The notes: generated by a model not told the origin, from the sequence alone. Positions 24,107 through 30,221 are shown, numbered from the stretch's first letter. The stretch is DNA of 36,254 bases from GWB1-38-13 sp964488535 (GCA_964488535.1 CAZAUT010000015.1:1-36254), one strand, 5' to 3'. Translations and numbers: made by a program.

Positions 24107-24376
24107 CAGAAATCCTTTTGTTGCCAACAACAAACCGCTTGGTTCGCAGCCATGTAACAAATGGTACATGGAAGGTCTGGACTATCTCATTCCCCAACCA
24201 TTCGGAAGGGGATCGGGTATATAGTCTCTACACATTTATCCTTCGGCTTCGCTCAGGACAAGTCCTTCTGCGCGCAAAAGAAATTTAGCTCGGGATTGCC
24301 CCGTATTTAGTGCGGGGTTTCCCCGAATTAGCCCGATTTTCAATACACATTACTGTGTAAGGCTGCGTTGTACTAC
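24107..24376 (-). ncRNA. Group I self-splicing intron, 270 nt
   Basis: The hallmarks can be read directly. P1: exon CUGU pairs with GCAG (24366-24363) with a U-G pair at the 5' splice site. P4: TTCGGG (24327-24322) with CCCGAG (24294-24289). P5: CCCCG/CGGGG between them. P7: GACTAT (24226-24221) with ATAGTC (24185-24180). P8: a CCCC/GGGG hairpin in between. P9: CCATGTA/TACATGG. The last intron base is G. AATTCGGGGAAACC and GGCAATCCCGAGC resemble the Q and R segments of cyanobacterial tRNA-Leu introns (IC3 type). There is no room for a homing endonuclease. Confidence 0.92.
24239..24262 (-). repeat. Dispersed repeat copy inside the intron
   Basis: The plus strand reads TCCTTCGGCTTCGCTCAGGA followed by CAAG. 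The same core TCCTTCG....GCTCAGGAC recurs in frame inside pgk at 30771-30790. It lies in a peripheral part of the intron between the R segment and P7, where extra hairpins are tolerated. Confidence 0.6.
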
Positions 24377-24488
24377 ACAGGGAGCCGCTCTACCGTTGAG
24401 CTATCGAGGATTATTATTTAAAAGTACAATCAGGATTATATCATCTGAGACGAACCTGATAAAGAGGTTTGGGGGTTGTTTAATCATG

Positions 24489-24607
24489 AATCCTCGGTTA
24501 CAGTACCAAAGCCGGGCAGGGAACTTCTTCGCCTAAGGCAAAATTTAAGCGACTATGTACCAAAAATTTTTTATGTCTGAAGAAACAGAACCTCCGAGTA
24601 GGGGATT
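24489..24607 (+). ncRNA. Possible structured 5' leader RNA
   Basis: AATC-CTCGG (24489-24497) can pair with CCGAG...GATT (24594-24607, with a 5-nt bulge), closing a region of about 100 nt. Inside it, TTCTTC pairs with GAAGAA and GCC-TAA-GGC forms a mini-hairpin. The domain ends 8 nt before the ATG of the membrane gene at 24616, so it could control its translation. It matches no riboswitch consensus that I recognise. Purely a folding argument. Confidence 0.3.
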
Positions 24608-24615
24608 TCATTACT

Positions 24616-24870
24616 ATGGCTATCGTAATTCAAATACTATTGTCTCTAACTGTCGGTTTTGTCGAGATGTTTCTGGCAACTGCCCGCACATCTTTCATTG
24701 CTAAGGGCAAGAACCTTCATGCATCGGGCATTGTATTTGTTGAAAACATGCTTTATTTTTTAATTCTCTTCCAGTTAATGAACAATCTTGGCAACAACTG
24801 GCTCGTTTTTGTTTCGTATTCCACGGGCGGAGCGTTGGGTACGTTTGTGAATTTGAAGAAGGGTGCTTAA
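24616..24870 (+). CDS. Small UPF0316/DUF5698-like membrane protein
   Basis: The protein has 84 aa. FVEMFLATARTSFIAKGKNL, with VFVENMLYFLILFQLM and a final GNNWLVFVSYSTGGALGTFV helix, follows the pattern of the DUF5698 N-terminal membrane domain of UPF0316 proteins (FLATLRTI..IKGR..). The usual cytoplasmic DUF2179 domain is absent, so this is a membrane-only form. Function unknown. AGTAGGGGATTT upstream may be a weak ribosome-binding site inside the putative leader structure. Confidence 0.7.
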   Translation: MAIVIQILLSLTVGFVEMFLATARTSFIAKGKNLHASGIVFVENMLYFLILFQLMNNLGNNWLVFVSYSTGGALGTFVNLKKGA

Positions 24871-24989
24871 GGTTCATTAAGATTTTATATTTTAGGCCTG
24901 AAAGGCTTGACAATAATTTTATTATAGGATATTATTATATGCTTGAATCCCTCGCCGGCTTTAGGTTAGTCCGGGAAATACTAAGCGTC

Positions 24990-25682
24990 TTAATCACCGG
25001 GCAGGCGTTTCTTGTTGTATAGAAGGGGTTTAAAGAACAAGGCAGATGATGGAGTCTTTGGACTCCATTTTTTGTGGAAAAAATATACTGCCTGAAAAGC
25101 AAAATATCCAAATGGAATAAAGAGGATGGATGATGTTATCTGGTTTTTCAAAAAGGGGAGTCCATTAATATAACAGTGCATCAAACCCCCCACGTCTTTT
25201 GTATACATACCCCAGGAATCCAACATCCACACCCCAAAATTGGTCCAAATGAAGAAGAAAAAGTTAGCAGAAATACCAACAACGGTAAGAGGGAGAACCT
25301 TTGTATATAGTATGTTGTATATAGTATATAGAGGTTTGAGAATAGGGAGTAATTGTGTTTTTTTCTTGATACCTGATACTTGATACTTGACACCTTTTTT
25401 TACTAAGGAACTTAGAAAAAAAGAAGGAATTAAAAAGCCGCTCCATGTAAAGAGGAAGATTTTTGAATTGCCGATAATGCGGTCGGAGAAGGCAATCACG
25501 AGAAAAGTTAACAAAAACGTTGTTTTACGATTCAAGAAATAAGACGAAAGAACGATTGCGGCAGTCAGGAATTCATAGTTGGGACCCAGGTCAAAGACGG
25601 TACGCTCGAGAAAGGCCATTAGGAACAGAAATCCAAGTATAATGTATCTTGTATTATGTATTATAAATTGTTTTTTTTGCAT
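24990..25682 (-). CDS. DUF6580/ECF S-component-like membrane protein with inserted repeats
   Basis: The protein has 230 aa from MQKKQF (ATG at 25682). About six helices. FLERTVFDLGPNYEFLTAAI, then VLSSYFLNRKTTFLLTF, resembles DUF6580 and related substrate-binding (S) components of vitamin transporters. The gene for a DUF4430 protein lies 25 bp upstream, and DUF4430 is related to cobalamin-binding domains, so uptake of a vitamin-like compound is plausible but inferred. Three stretches look foreign: FIIHNTRYII at the N-terminus, KGVKYQVSGIKKKTQ and LYTIYNILYTKV in the middle. All three are translations of AT-rich repeat arrays and all fall in loops or ends. Confidence 0.65.
   Translation of the reverse strand: MQKKQFIIHNTRYIILGFLFLMAFLERTVFDLGPNYEFLTAAIVLSSYFLNRKTTFLLTFLVIAFSDRIIGNSKIFLFTWSGFLIPSFFLSSLVKKGVKYQVSGIKKKTQLLPILKPLYTIYNILYTKVLPLTVVGISANFFFFIWTNFGVWMLDSWGMYTKDVGGLMHCYINGLPFLKNQITSSILFIPFGYFAFQAVYFFHKKWSPKTPSSALFFKPLLYNKKRLPGD
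25301..25332 (-). repeat. TATATAGTAT-type array inside a coding region
   Basis: The plus strand has TTGTATATAGTATG, TTGTATATAGTATATAGAGG. On the coding strand it is translated YTIYNILYTK within the DUF6580-like protein. Confidence 0.6.
25364..25393 (-). repeat. GATACTTGATACTTG-type array inside a coding region
   Basis: The plus strand has CTTGATACCTGATACTTG, then ATACTTGACACC, which matches the array end at 320-341. It is translated VKYQVSGIK in the DUF6580-like protein. Confidence 0.65.
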
Positions 25683-25717
25683 GAAACTTGATACGTGATA
25701 TTTGATACTACTGTATC
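25635..25717 (-). repeat. Array spanning a gene start and the upstream stop
   Basis: Units TGTATCTTGTATTATG, TATTATAAATTG and CTTGATACGTGATATTTGATAC cover the N-terminal codons of the DUF6580-like gene, the short spacer, and the stop of the DUF4430 gene (25708-25710). Confidence 0.55.
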
Positions 25718-26166
25718 TTCGTGTATTTCCATTCCACCACATCCTTATCTTTCAAAATATATTTATCCGAAGCAACGTTTCCCATTTGTCCATTTACCAA
25801 GTACGACCAAAAATAAGTATCGGAGGAGGCTGTGCCGTCAATTTCCTCAACCATCAATCCGAAGTCGTATTTTTTTGTCTTCACTTCTGATCCGGTTTCA
25901 GCCATTTTTGAAGCCAGAACTGAATACGGAGTGTCGTCCGCTTTAATCTCAATATCTTCATATGTTCTGACACTTCCTTCCTCAAATTCAATGGACAAAT
26001 CAACGTATGATTTTTGCGCGGGAGTCAAAGACTTTGAAACCTCCGAAGTGCTTTGTGGTTCTGTTTGAACGACATTAAAAAATTTAAGCCAGGCGAATAT
26101 GAAGCCGACGAATATTATTGCCAGAGATACAAGAAGAAATTTGAGCTTGTCCAAGGTATATTTCAT
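25708..26166 (-). CDS. Membrane-anchored DUF4430 protein
   Basis: The protein has 152 aa from the ATG at 26166. One N-terminal helix (about 8-28, FLLVSLAIIFVGFIFAWLKF) anchors it outside the cell. The DUF4430 domain follows (about 60-150): IKADDTPYSVLASKMAETG, then FGLMVEEIDG, FWSYLVNGQMGNVASDKYIL and DVVEWKY, matching the beta-grasp domain also found at the C-terminus of transcobalamin. It may capture a corrinoid or similar ligand for the downstream membrane protein. GATAAT-like sequence is found near its start. The last codons and stop lie in a repeat array. Confidence 0.8.
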   Translation of the reverse strand: MKYTLDKLKFLLVSLAIIFVGFIFAWLKFFNVVQTEPQSTSEVSKSLTPAQKSYVDLSIEFEEGSVRTYEDIEIKADDTPYSVLASKMAETGSEVKTKKYDFGLMVEEIDGTASSDTYFWSYLVNGQMGNVASDKYILKDKDVVEWKYTKIQ

Positions 26167-26307
26167 AATAAGGATTATTATCAAAAAGGTTTGTTATTAC
26201 AACTGGTAAATTGCGGCATACTTCTCTTGCTTGAGCTTGTACACTTTTCGCAAGAGATTATATATCCAAAAACTCTCATTTGTTACTACAAAATCGAATT
26301 ATTTGGC

Positions 26308-26373
26308 TATAAAATGAAAATACACCCTCCTTCGCACAAGGATACGGAGGGCAAAGGAGGTGAGTGATAAAAA
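26308..26373 (+). promoter_or_regulatory. Leader with possible Shine-Dalgarno switch
   Basis: TATAAA (26308-26313) precedes a segment in which CCCTCC (26325-26330) can pair with GGAGGG (26346-26351). Alternatively, the overlapping CCTCCTT (26326-26332) can pair perfectly with AAGGAGG (26354-26360), the ribosome-binding site. The two structures exclude each other. The same stretch reads as a 17-codon frame (26314-26367, ending KDTEGKGGE), but its ATG is too close to the -10 box to be certain. Confidence 0.4.
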
Positions 26374-26559
26374 ATGAAGTTTAAGAAAAAGGAAAAGGAA
26401 ATGATCTCAGCAATATGTATGTCGGCATCGGTAATCTGTGTTGCACTTGCCGGATTGGGTTACGTTTGGAGGGATATCTGGCTTGCCTCAACCCAATGGA
26501 TGCTGACATCGGTCTTTTTTGGTCTTTTTGGGGTCTATTTGAAGATGGACGGGGAATAA
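26374..26559 (+). CDS. Small two-helix membrane protein
   Basis: The protein has 61 aa. A basic start (MKFKKKEKE) is followed by helix 1 (MISAICMSASVICVALAGLG) and helix 2 (about 40-56, MLTSVFFGLFGVYLKM). No family recognised. The ribosome-binding site AAAGGAGGTGA ends 10 nt before the ATG and is one of the few strong ones here. The upstream leader could mask it (see the regulatory entry). The strong signal makes this a credible gene despite its size. Confidence 0.65.
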   Translation: MKFKKKEKEMISAICMSASVICVALAGLGYVWRDIWLASTQWMLTSVFFGLFGVYLKMDGE

Positions 26560-26845
26560 GAGTAAGCGGCCCCTGAAAAAACTTACATGCTTTCGAATAC
26601 TTGCGAGTTTGTGCCTGTCTGCATAGGTAGGTTTCGGGAGCGTTCGACGGGGGTTGAAGGATGTAGAATCGTACCATTCGGAAATAATGCGGAGATTGTG
26701 CGGGAATTGGGGGAGGATACTGGGATACTTGGATATTAAGATATAAGGATATAGAGATATATAGAGAATGGATTATGGGGAGTGGGATAAGGGGAAAATA
26801 AATACAAATGGACACCAATGTGCACCAATAAATACCAATTTCCAA
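26560..26845. repeat. Intergenic mosaic of short arrays
   Basis: No credible gene lies between 26560 and 26997. Positions 26725-26765 hold a one-sided GGATATTAAGATATAAGGATA-like run, and 26791-26845 hold ACCAAT units with the lead-in GGGGAAAATAAATAC shared with 11.38 kb. Upstream is unclassified sequence with a GCCTGTCTGCATAGGTAGG imperfect palindrome (about 26612-26632). Confidence 0.5.
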
Positions 26846-26884
26846 TTTTTAGGCACATATTTTGAGGGTGACTGGAAACAATAA

Positions 26885-26990
26885 TAAGCTTAAAACGCAA
26901 AGTTCAAAGTTCAAAACTGTAGCTTAAAACCTTTAAACTTTTTAGTTTTGAGTTGTAATTTTGAGTTTTGACTTTTCAGCTTTAAGTTTG
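26885..26990. repeat. Palindromic AAGTTCAAAACT array
   Basis: The left arm carries AAAGTTCAAAGTTCAAAAC and AGCTTAAAACC. The right arm carries inverted units AGTTTTGAG, TTTTGAGTTTTGAC and CAGCTTTAAG. The centre is near 26938. It ends just before the ATG at 26998 and contains no gene. Confidence 0.65.
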
Positions 26991-26997
26991 TATTTAT

Positions 26998-27729
26998 ATG
27001 TTTAAGAAACAGCTACGAGCAGTAATAATATTTATATTTATATTCACTTGGGCGAATCCTGCCTCTGCCTCAATTGTAACTATCGGTAAAACGGGGGAAG
27101 TAATCATTAATGTTTTGTCGGCGGAAAGCGACAACGAAAGCCCGGAGTCGGTGAAAATTGTAAATTCAAGTGTTGAAATGGGGGAGGCGGACATGCCGAT
27201 TGCCCTTTACCGCAAAGACGGGAAATACTTGTTAAGTATTTCGGCAAGAGACGGAGAGAAAAGTTTTGATGTGACGGAAAATCACGATAGAATTCTGGAA
27301 ATCGAGGAACGACCTTCAGTCAAAAAGATAGGAATAAGTGTTGACGGTGGAAAATTTGTGATCGAACAAAGAGGGATAAAGGCGGCGACTTTATACCAGA
27401 TCAATGTCGAGCCGAAACTTTCAAAGATAACCATTTTAACTCCGACAGGATATAAATTTCTGTCTATTTTGCCAAGCGATGCCGTTAATGTGCTCCTTCG
27501 TTCAAATACGATAACGTCAGCCGGAACCGATACGCAGGTGGAAATATCGGAAGACGAAAAGGGAAACATTTATTACGGTATTTCAGGAACAAAAAAAGTT
27601 GGTTTAAAGAATTTGTATATGTTTGACGCGCCCGTTTCGGCTAAAGTGTCGGCGGTGAATGGGGAAGTGATGGAGTTAAACGAGCCGATTTGGCTTAAGA
27701 TTTTAAATTTATTTACGTTGCAGACGTAA
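26998..27729 (+). CDS. Secreted beta-rich protein
   Basis: The protein has 243 aa. The signal peptide is clear: FKKQLR, hydrophobic core (AVIIFIFIFTWA), cleavage probably after ASA (PASAS). The mature part is rich in short strands (IVTIGKTGEVIINVLS; KKIGISVDGGKFVIEQRGIK; ATLYQINVEPKLSKITILTP) with no catalytic motif or cysteines. It ends in a hydrophobic stretch (IWLKILNLFTL), similar in nature to the end of the secreted protein at 13.3-13.9 kb. Surface or secreted structural role likely; family not recognised. A TATTTATATG sequence overlaps the start. Confidence 0.7.
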   Translation: MFKKQLRAVIIFIFIFTWANPASASIVTIGKTGEVIINVLSAESDNESPESVKIVNSSVEMGEADMPIALYRKDGKYLLSISARDGEKSFDVTENHDRILEIEERPSVKKIGISVDGGKFVIEQRGIKAATLYQINVEPKLSKITILTPTGYKFLSILPSDAVNVLLRSNTITSAGTDTQVEISEDEKGNIYYGISGTKKVGLKNLYMFDAPVSAKVSAVNGEVMELNEPIWLKILNLFTLQT

Positions 27730-27769
27730 GTAGCGATAAGTGATAAGTAACAAGTGACAGGAGATGAAA

Positions 27770-27872
27770 AAAAGAAAGTATCAAAAGATAGAAAAGTACC
27801 AAAAATATCAAAAGAAAAGAGGTGTCAAAAGTAGGAAAAGTATTAAAGACAGAAGCGTTAAGAGTAAAAAAA
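27770..27872 (+). repeat. One-sided AAAGTATCAAA array
   Basis: Units AAAGTATCAAAAG, AAAAGTACCAAAAATATC and GGTGTCAAAAGTAGG repeat about every 10-12 bp in one orientation only. The same unit is used by the palindromes at 28.2 kb and around the four-helix-bundle gene at 29 kb. Confidence 0.65.
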
Positions 27873-27885
27873 CTCAAGGTTAAGA

Positions 27886-28137
27886 TCAAACTATTCCAAG
27901 TAGATTGTTTATCTTCGTGCGATCAAATCCGACAACGGTTTCTTTTATGCCGTCGTCTTTGGTAATTACCGTGAACGGAACACCCATGAAGCCACCTGAA
28001 TCGGCGAGCATTTCTTCACGAGCCACTTCGTCTTGGTCGATAATCTTTTCGGTGAAGCCGACACCTTTTTCCACCAGATAGTTTTTCAACTGCAGACAAT
28101 ATGGACAAGTTGATGTTGAATAGACGGTAACGGTCAT
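27886..28137 (-). CDS. Glutaredoxin-like thiol-disulfide protein
   Basis: The protein has 83 aa from the ATG at 28137. VTVYSTSTCPYCLQLKNYL holds the CPYC redox centre (Cys12 and Cys15), followed by GVGFTEKIID, the cis-Pro region GVPFTVI and GFDRTKINNLL. This matches the thioredoxin fold of glutaredoxin/NrdH proteins, which reduce disulfides or ribonucleotide reductase. GATAAT (28153-28148) ends 10 nt before this ATG, so the longer frame from 28155 is not used. Confidence 0.9.
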   Translation of the reverse strand: MTVTVYSTSTCPYCLQLKNYLVEKGVGFTEKIIDQDEVAREEMLADSGGFMGVPFTVITKDDGIKETVVGFDRTKINNLLGIV

Positions 28138-28198
28138 ATTCAATAAGATTATCATGCAATAATGGTAGAATAAAGTATTAGACGCAGATCAGAAACAG

Positions 28199-28280
28199 AA
28201 AAGTATCAGATGTATCAAAAGTAGGAGAAGTATCAAACGCATTTGGTACTTGTGATACCTTACATACTTTTGGTACTTTT
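28199..28280. repeat. Empty palindromic array, 39-4-39
   Basis: The left arm (28199-28237) and right arm (28242-28280) are exactly 39 bp each around CGCA. Arm against inverted arm matches at 29 of 39 positions by hand count, and three more could form G-U pairs in RNA. Each arm is itself built from AAAGTAYCAAA-like units. It sits 6 bp before the tpiA start codon and would fold into a hairpin in its leader. Confidence 0.75.
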
Positions 28281-28286
28281 AAGCAA

Positions 28287-28937
28287 ATGTTACTTATAAA
28301 TTTCAAAACCTACAAAGAGTCGTCGGGTGCAAATGCGATAAGTTTGGCAAATCATGCTTTTGAGGCATCAAAAGAATTTGGTGTTCCTGTAACGGTTAGT
28401 CCAAACATGTTGGACCTTAAAGATATAACCCGAATTTATGGCGGTGGCACTTGGGCGCAACATGCAGACCTTAATGAACGAGGGAAAGCGACAGGATGGG
28501 TGCCGATGGAGCTTGTCAAAGAGTCGGGTGCGGTTGGTGTAATTCTTAATCATTCGGAACATAAACTCCCTATGGAAGACCTAAAAAGAACTTTTGAAAG
28601 AGCTAGAGGATTAGAACTAAAAATTGTAATTTGTGCAAGTTCACTTGAAGAAGCGATTATGGTTTCGGGATTAACCCCCGATTGGATCGGATATGAGCCG
28701 CCGGAATTTATCGGCTCAAGAAGCACGTCGGTTGCAAGAGAAAAACCGGAAGTGATAGAAAGAGTTGTAAAAGCAATTCCAAACATTCCGATTATGGTGG
28801 GCGCAGGGGTGAAAGACCAACAGGATATCCGTGTGGGTTTACAGCTTGGTGCGAGAGGTTTTCTTGTGGCTGTAGCAATTGATACGGCGCCGGACCAAAA
28901 AGCGGCGATTAGGGAATTGCTGGAAGGATGGAGATAG
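28287..28937 (+). CDS. tpiA: Triosephosphate isomerase, archaeal type
   Basis: The protein has 216 aa, shorter than bacterial TIM (about 250) and equal to the archaeal class. It interconverts dihydroxyacetone phosphate and glyceraldehyde 3-phosphate. Catalytic Lys is in INFKTY (residue 7), His is in LNHSEHKL, Glu is in GYEPPEFIG. WAQHADLNERGKATGWV and VGAGVKDQQDI are also the archaeal forms. It opens the central-carbon cluster (rpiB, pgk, gapA and rpe follow on the same strand). An array palindrome directly precedes it. Confidence 0.92.
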   Translation: MLLINFKTYKESSGANAISLANHAFEASKEFGVPVTVSPNMLDLKDITRIYGGGTWAQHADLNERGKATGWVPMELVKESGAVGVILNHSEHKLPMEDLKRTFERARGLELKIVICASSLEEAIMVSGLTPDWIGYEPPEFIGSRSTSVAREKPEVIERVVKAIPNIPIMVGAGVKDQQDIRVGLQLGARGFLVAVAIDTAPDQKAAIRELLEGWR

Positions 28938-28940
28938 AGG

Positions 28941-29390
28941 AAAGGTACCAGAGACATCAAGAATTTAATGGAAAATGGATCATGTTAGATACAAGAAAGA
29001 CAAAGGTTACCATAAATTAATTCTTTGGACGCGATTAAAGGAATTTCTTAAGATTGTCTACGATCTTACGGAACTGCTTCCCGAGAGAGAAAAATTTGGA
29101 CTTGTGAGCCAAATGCAGAGGGCGATTATTTCCGTAATTTCAAATTTTGTAGAAGGGTATTTAAAAAGAAGCATAAAAGAGAAACTTCATTTTATTGAGA
29201 TCGCTGAAACTTCACTAATGGAACTCGAAGCCCAAGGTGAAGCATGCTTCATTTTGAGTTATTGGAAAGATGTTGATTATCACATGTTTGACTCTAAAAG
29301 AAGTGAGGTTGCATATCTTCTTTACAGATATAAAATAAATGTTAAGTAGCATTTGATACCCTTGGTACCTTTATGTCATTTGGTACTTTT
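28941..29390 (+). mobile_element. Candidate element A: inverted arrays around a four-helix-bundle gene
   Basis: The left arm AAAGGTACCAGAGACATCAAG (from 28941) is mirrored on the right: the inverse of 29346-29388 reads AAAGGTACCAAGGGTATCAAA and continues with AAAAAGTACCAAATGAC. The arms lie within 15 bp of the start and 5 bp of the stop of the enclosed gene. It interrupts the tpiA-rpiB spacing. No transposase or target-site duplication was identified. Confidence 0.5.
28975..29349 (+). CDS. S23-type four-helix-bundle protein (copy A)
   Basis: The protein has 124 aa. LILWTRLKEFLKIVYDLTELLP, then FGLVSQMQRAIISVISNFVEGY, FIEIAETSLMELEAQGEACF and VAYLLYRYKI, follow the four-helix pattern of proteins first found in 23S rRNA intervening sequences. 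The same fold is used by Avd, the accessory protein of diversity-generating retroelements. Here there is neither rRNA nor reverse transcriptase nearby. It probably forms a basic pentameric barrel that binds nucleic acid. It is flanked by inverted repeat arrays. Confidence 0.85.
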   Translation: MDHVRYKKDKGYHKLILWTRLKEFLKIVYDLTELLPEREKFGLVSQMQRAIISVISNFVEGYLKRSIKEKLHFIEIAETSLMELEAQGEACFILSYWKDVDYHMFDSKRSEVAYLLYRYKINVK

Positions 29391-29394
29391 TGTT

Positions 29395-29880
29395 ATGAAG
29401 ATTTACATCGGCAGTGACCATCGTGGTTACACTTTAAAAGAAAAAATTGCCAAGTGGTTGTTCGAGTGGGGATATGAGTTTTCCGACCTTGGTGCGAATA
29501 TTTATGATGTAAAGGACGATTATACTAAGTACGCAGCGGAAACTGCGTCAATAGTCGGGGACTATTACACGGGACTGTCGCGGGACCTGACCAAAAAGGA
29601 CACAGGAGTACGCGGTATTCTATTGTGCGGAAGCGGGGTGGGCGTGGATGTTGTTGCGAATAAGTTTGACGGAGTGAGAGCGTCGATTGGAATAGATGCC
29701 GAGCAGGTAAAGGCGGGAAGACGGGATGACGATATGAATATTTTGGTGATTGCTGCCGATCACACCGACGAACACAACGCGCACGAAATGGTAAAAGCCT
29801 TTTTGGAAACAAAGTTTGACAGAAAGGCAAGGCACAAAAGAAGGTTGGAAGATATAAAAAGGATTGAGGAGAATAATTAG
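29395..29880 (+). CDS. rpiB: Ribose-5-phosphate isomerase B
   Basis: The protein has 161 aa, the usual RpiB/LacAB length, from MKIYIGSDH (ATG at 29395). It interconverts ribose 5-phosphate and ribulose 5-phosphate. SDHRGYTLKEKI (substrate phosphate/ring opening), the catalytic Cys in LLCGSGVGVDVVANK, and the DDDMNILVIAA segment are conserved. A short insert (GDYYTGLSRDLTKKDTG) before the Cys loop looks lineage-specific. The start is just behind the right arm of candidate element A. In-frame codons from 29353 lie inside that array. Confidence 0.94.
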   Translation: MKIYIGSDHRGYTLKEKIAKWLFEWGYEFSDLGANIYDVKDDYTKYAAETASIVGDYYTGLSRDLTKKDTGVRGILLCGSGVGVDVVANKFDGVRASIGIDAEQVKAGRRDDDMNILVIAADHTDEHNAHEMVKAFLETKFDRKARHKRRLEDIKRIEENN

Positions 29881-29883
29881 GGG

Positions 29884-29935
29884 GAAGATATTGAGATAAG
29901 ATATTAGGATATTAAGATACTAAGATATTAAGAAA
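29884..29935 (+). repeat. One-sided GATATTAA array
   Basis: AGATATTGAGATAAGATA and TTAGGATATTAAGATAC, with a further AAGATATTAAG, repeat every 8-10 bp after rpiB. A similar run is at 26725-26765. Confidence 0.6.
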
Positions 29936-30005
29936 AAAAATGAATGAAGTGAACGAAAAGAGAAAAAATAGTTGAAAACCCAAAGGAGTGGAAAGGAAGT
30001 AGTTA

Positions 30006-30221
30006 TTATGCCGTAGACTTGACCGGTAATGAAGGATTAATTGGTACTTCGGAAGTGGGGGGGTGTTTCTGCCGTACGCAACCTGCACAATCCAATACTC
30101 TTTTACCATGAGGTGGAGGGGGGTCGCAGCTTCTGGTTCCGATAACGACATTAATATCGATTGATATTCTGTCAACAAATTCTTCACAGTCACCGCAGGA
30201 GCGCTTTAAATTTTCTGCCAT
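30006..30221 (-). CDS. Small Cys-rich protein, zinc-ribbon-like
   Basis: The protein has 71 aa from MAENLK (ATG at 30221). KRSCGDCEEF and DCAGCVRQK form two CxxC pairs with a further Cys (TRSCDPPPP) between them, which could hold one zinc ion. The tail is Pro/Ser-rich. No family recognised. A TTGACT and a TTTAAA with about 16-bp spacing lie upstream, the latter about 12 nt before the ATG. It is antisense to the surrounding carbon-metabolism genes. Confidence 0.45.
   Translation of the reverse strand: MAENLKRSCGDCEEFVDRISIDINVVIGTRSCDPPPPHGKRVLDCAGCVRQKHPPTSEVPINPSLPVKSTA

Larger units (their letters stand above)
24069..24410 (-). tRNA. tRNA-Asn(GUU) interrupted by a group I intron
   Basis: Exon 1 (24410-24377, 34 nt) contains acceptor TCCTCGA, the D-arm GCTC/GAGC and anticodon-loop bases CTGT. 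Exon 2 (24106-24069, 38 nt) begins TAAGGAG and contains T-arm CTAGG/CCTAG, acceptor TCGAGGA and discriminator G. Joined, the loop reads CTGTTAA, with anticodon GUU and a CTCC/GGAG stem (plus one G-A mismatch at the top), as in tRNA-Asn of E. coli. The intron splits the anticodon between positions 35 and 36. No other tRNA-Asn is in the window. CCA is not encoded. Confidence 0.93.

Noticed and set aside
26671..26700. Similarity between 20.52 kb (CCGAATGG...GCGGAAATTGT) and 26.67 kb (CCATTCGG...GCGGAGATTGT)
   Set aside because: Only short matches in mixed orientation; not enough to claim a repeat family by eye.
26381..26845. Minus-strand 154-aa frame over the small membrane gene and repeats
   Set aside because: It is mostly translated repeat sequence and is opposed by a gene with a strong ribosome-binding site.
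27770..28280. Repeated AAAGTATCAAA units as a CRISPR array
   Set aside because: Units are 8-12 bp, degenerate and without constant spacer length; no cas genes are present.
29525..29830. Minus-strand frame opposite rpiB
   Set aside because: Arg/Pro/Leu-rich composition typical of a shadow frame of a real gene.
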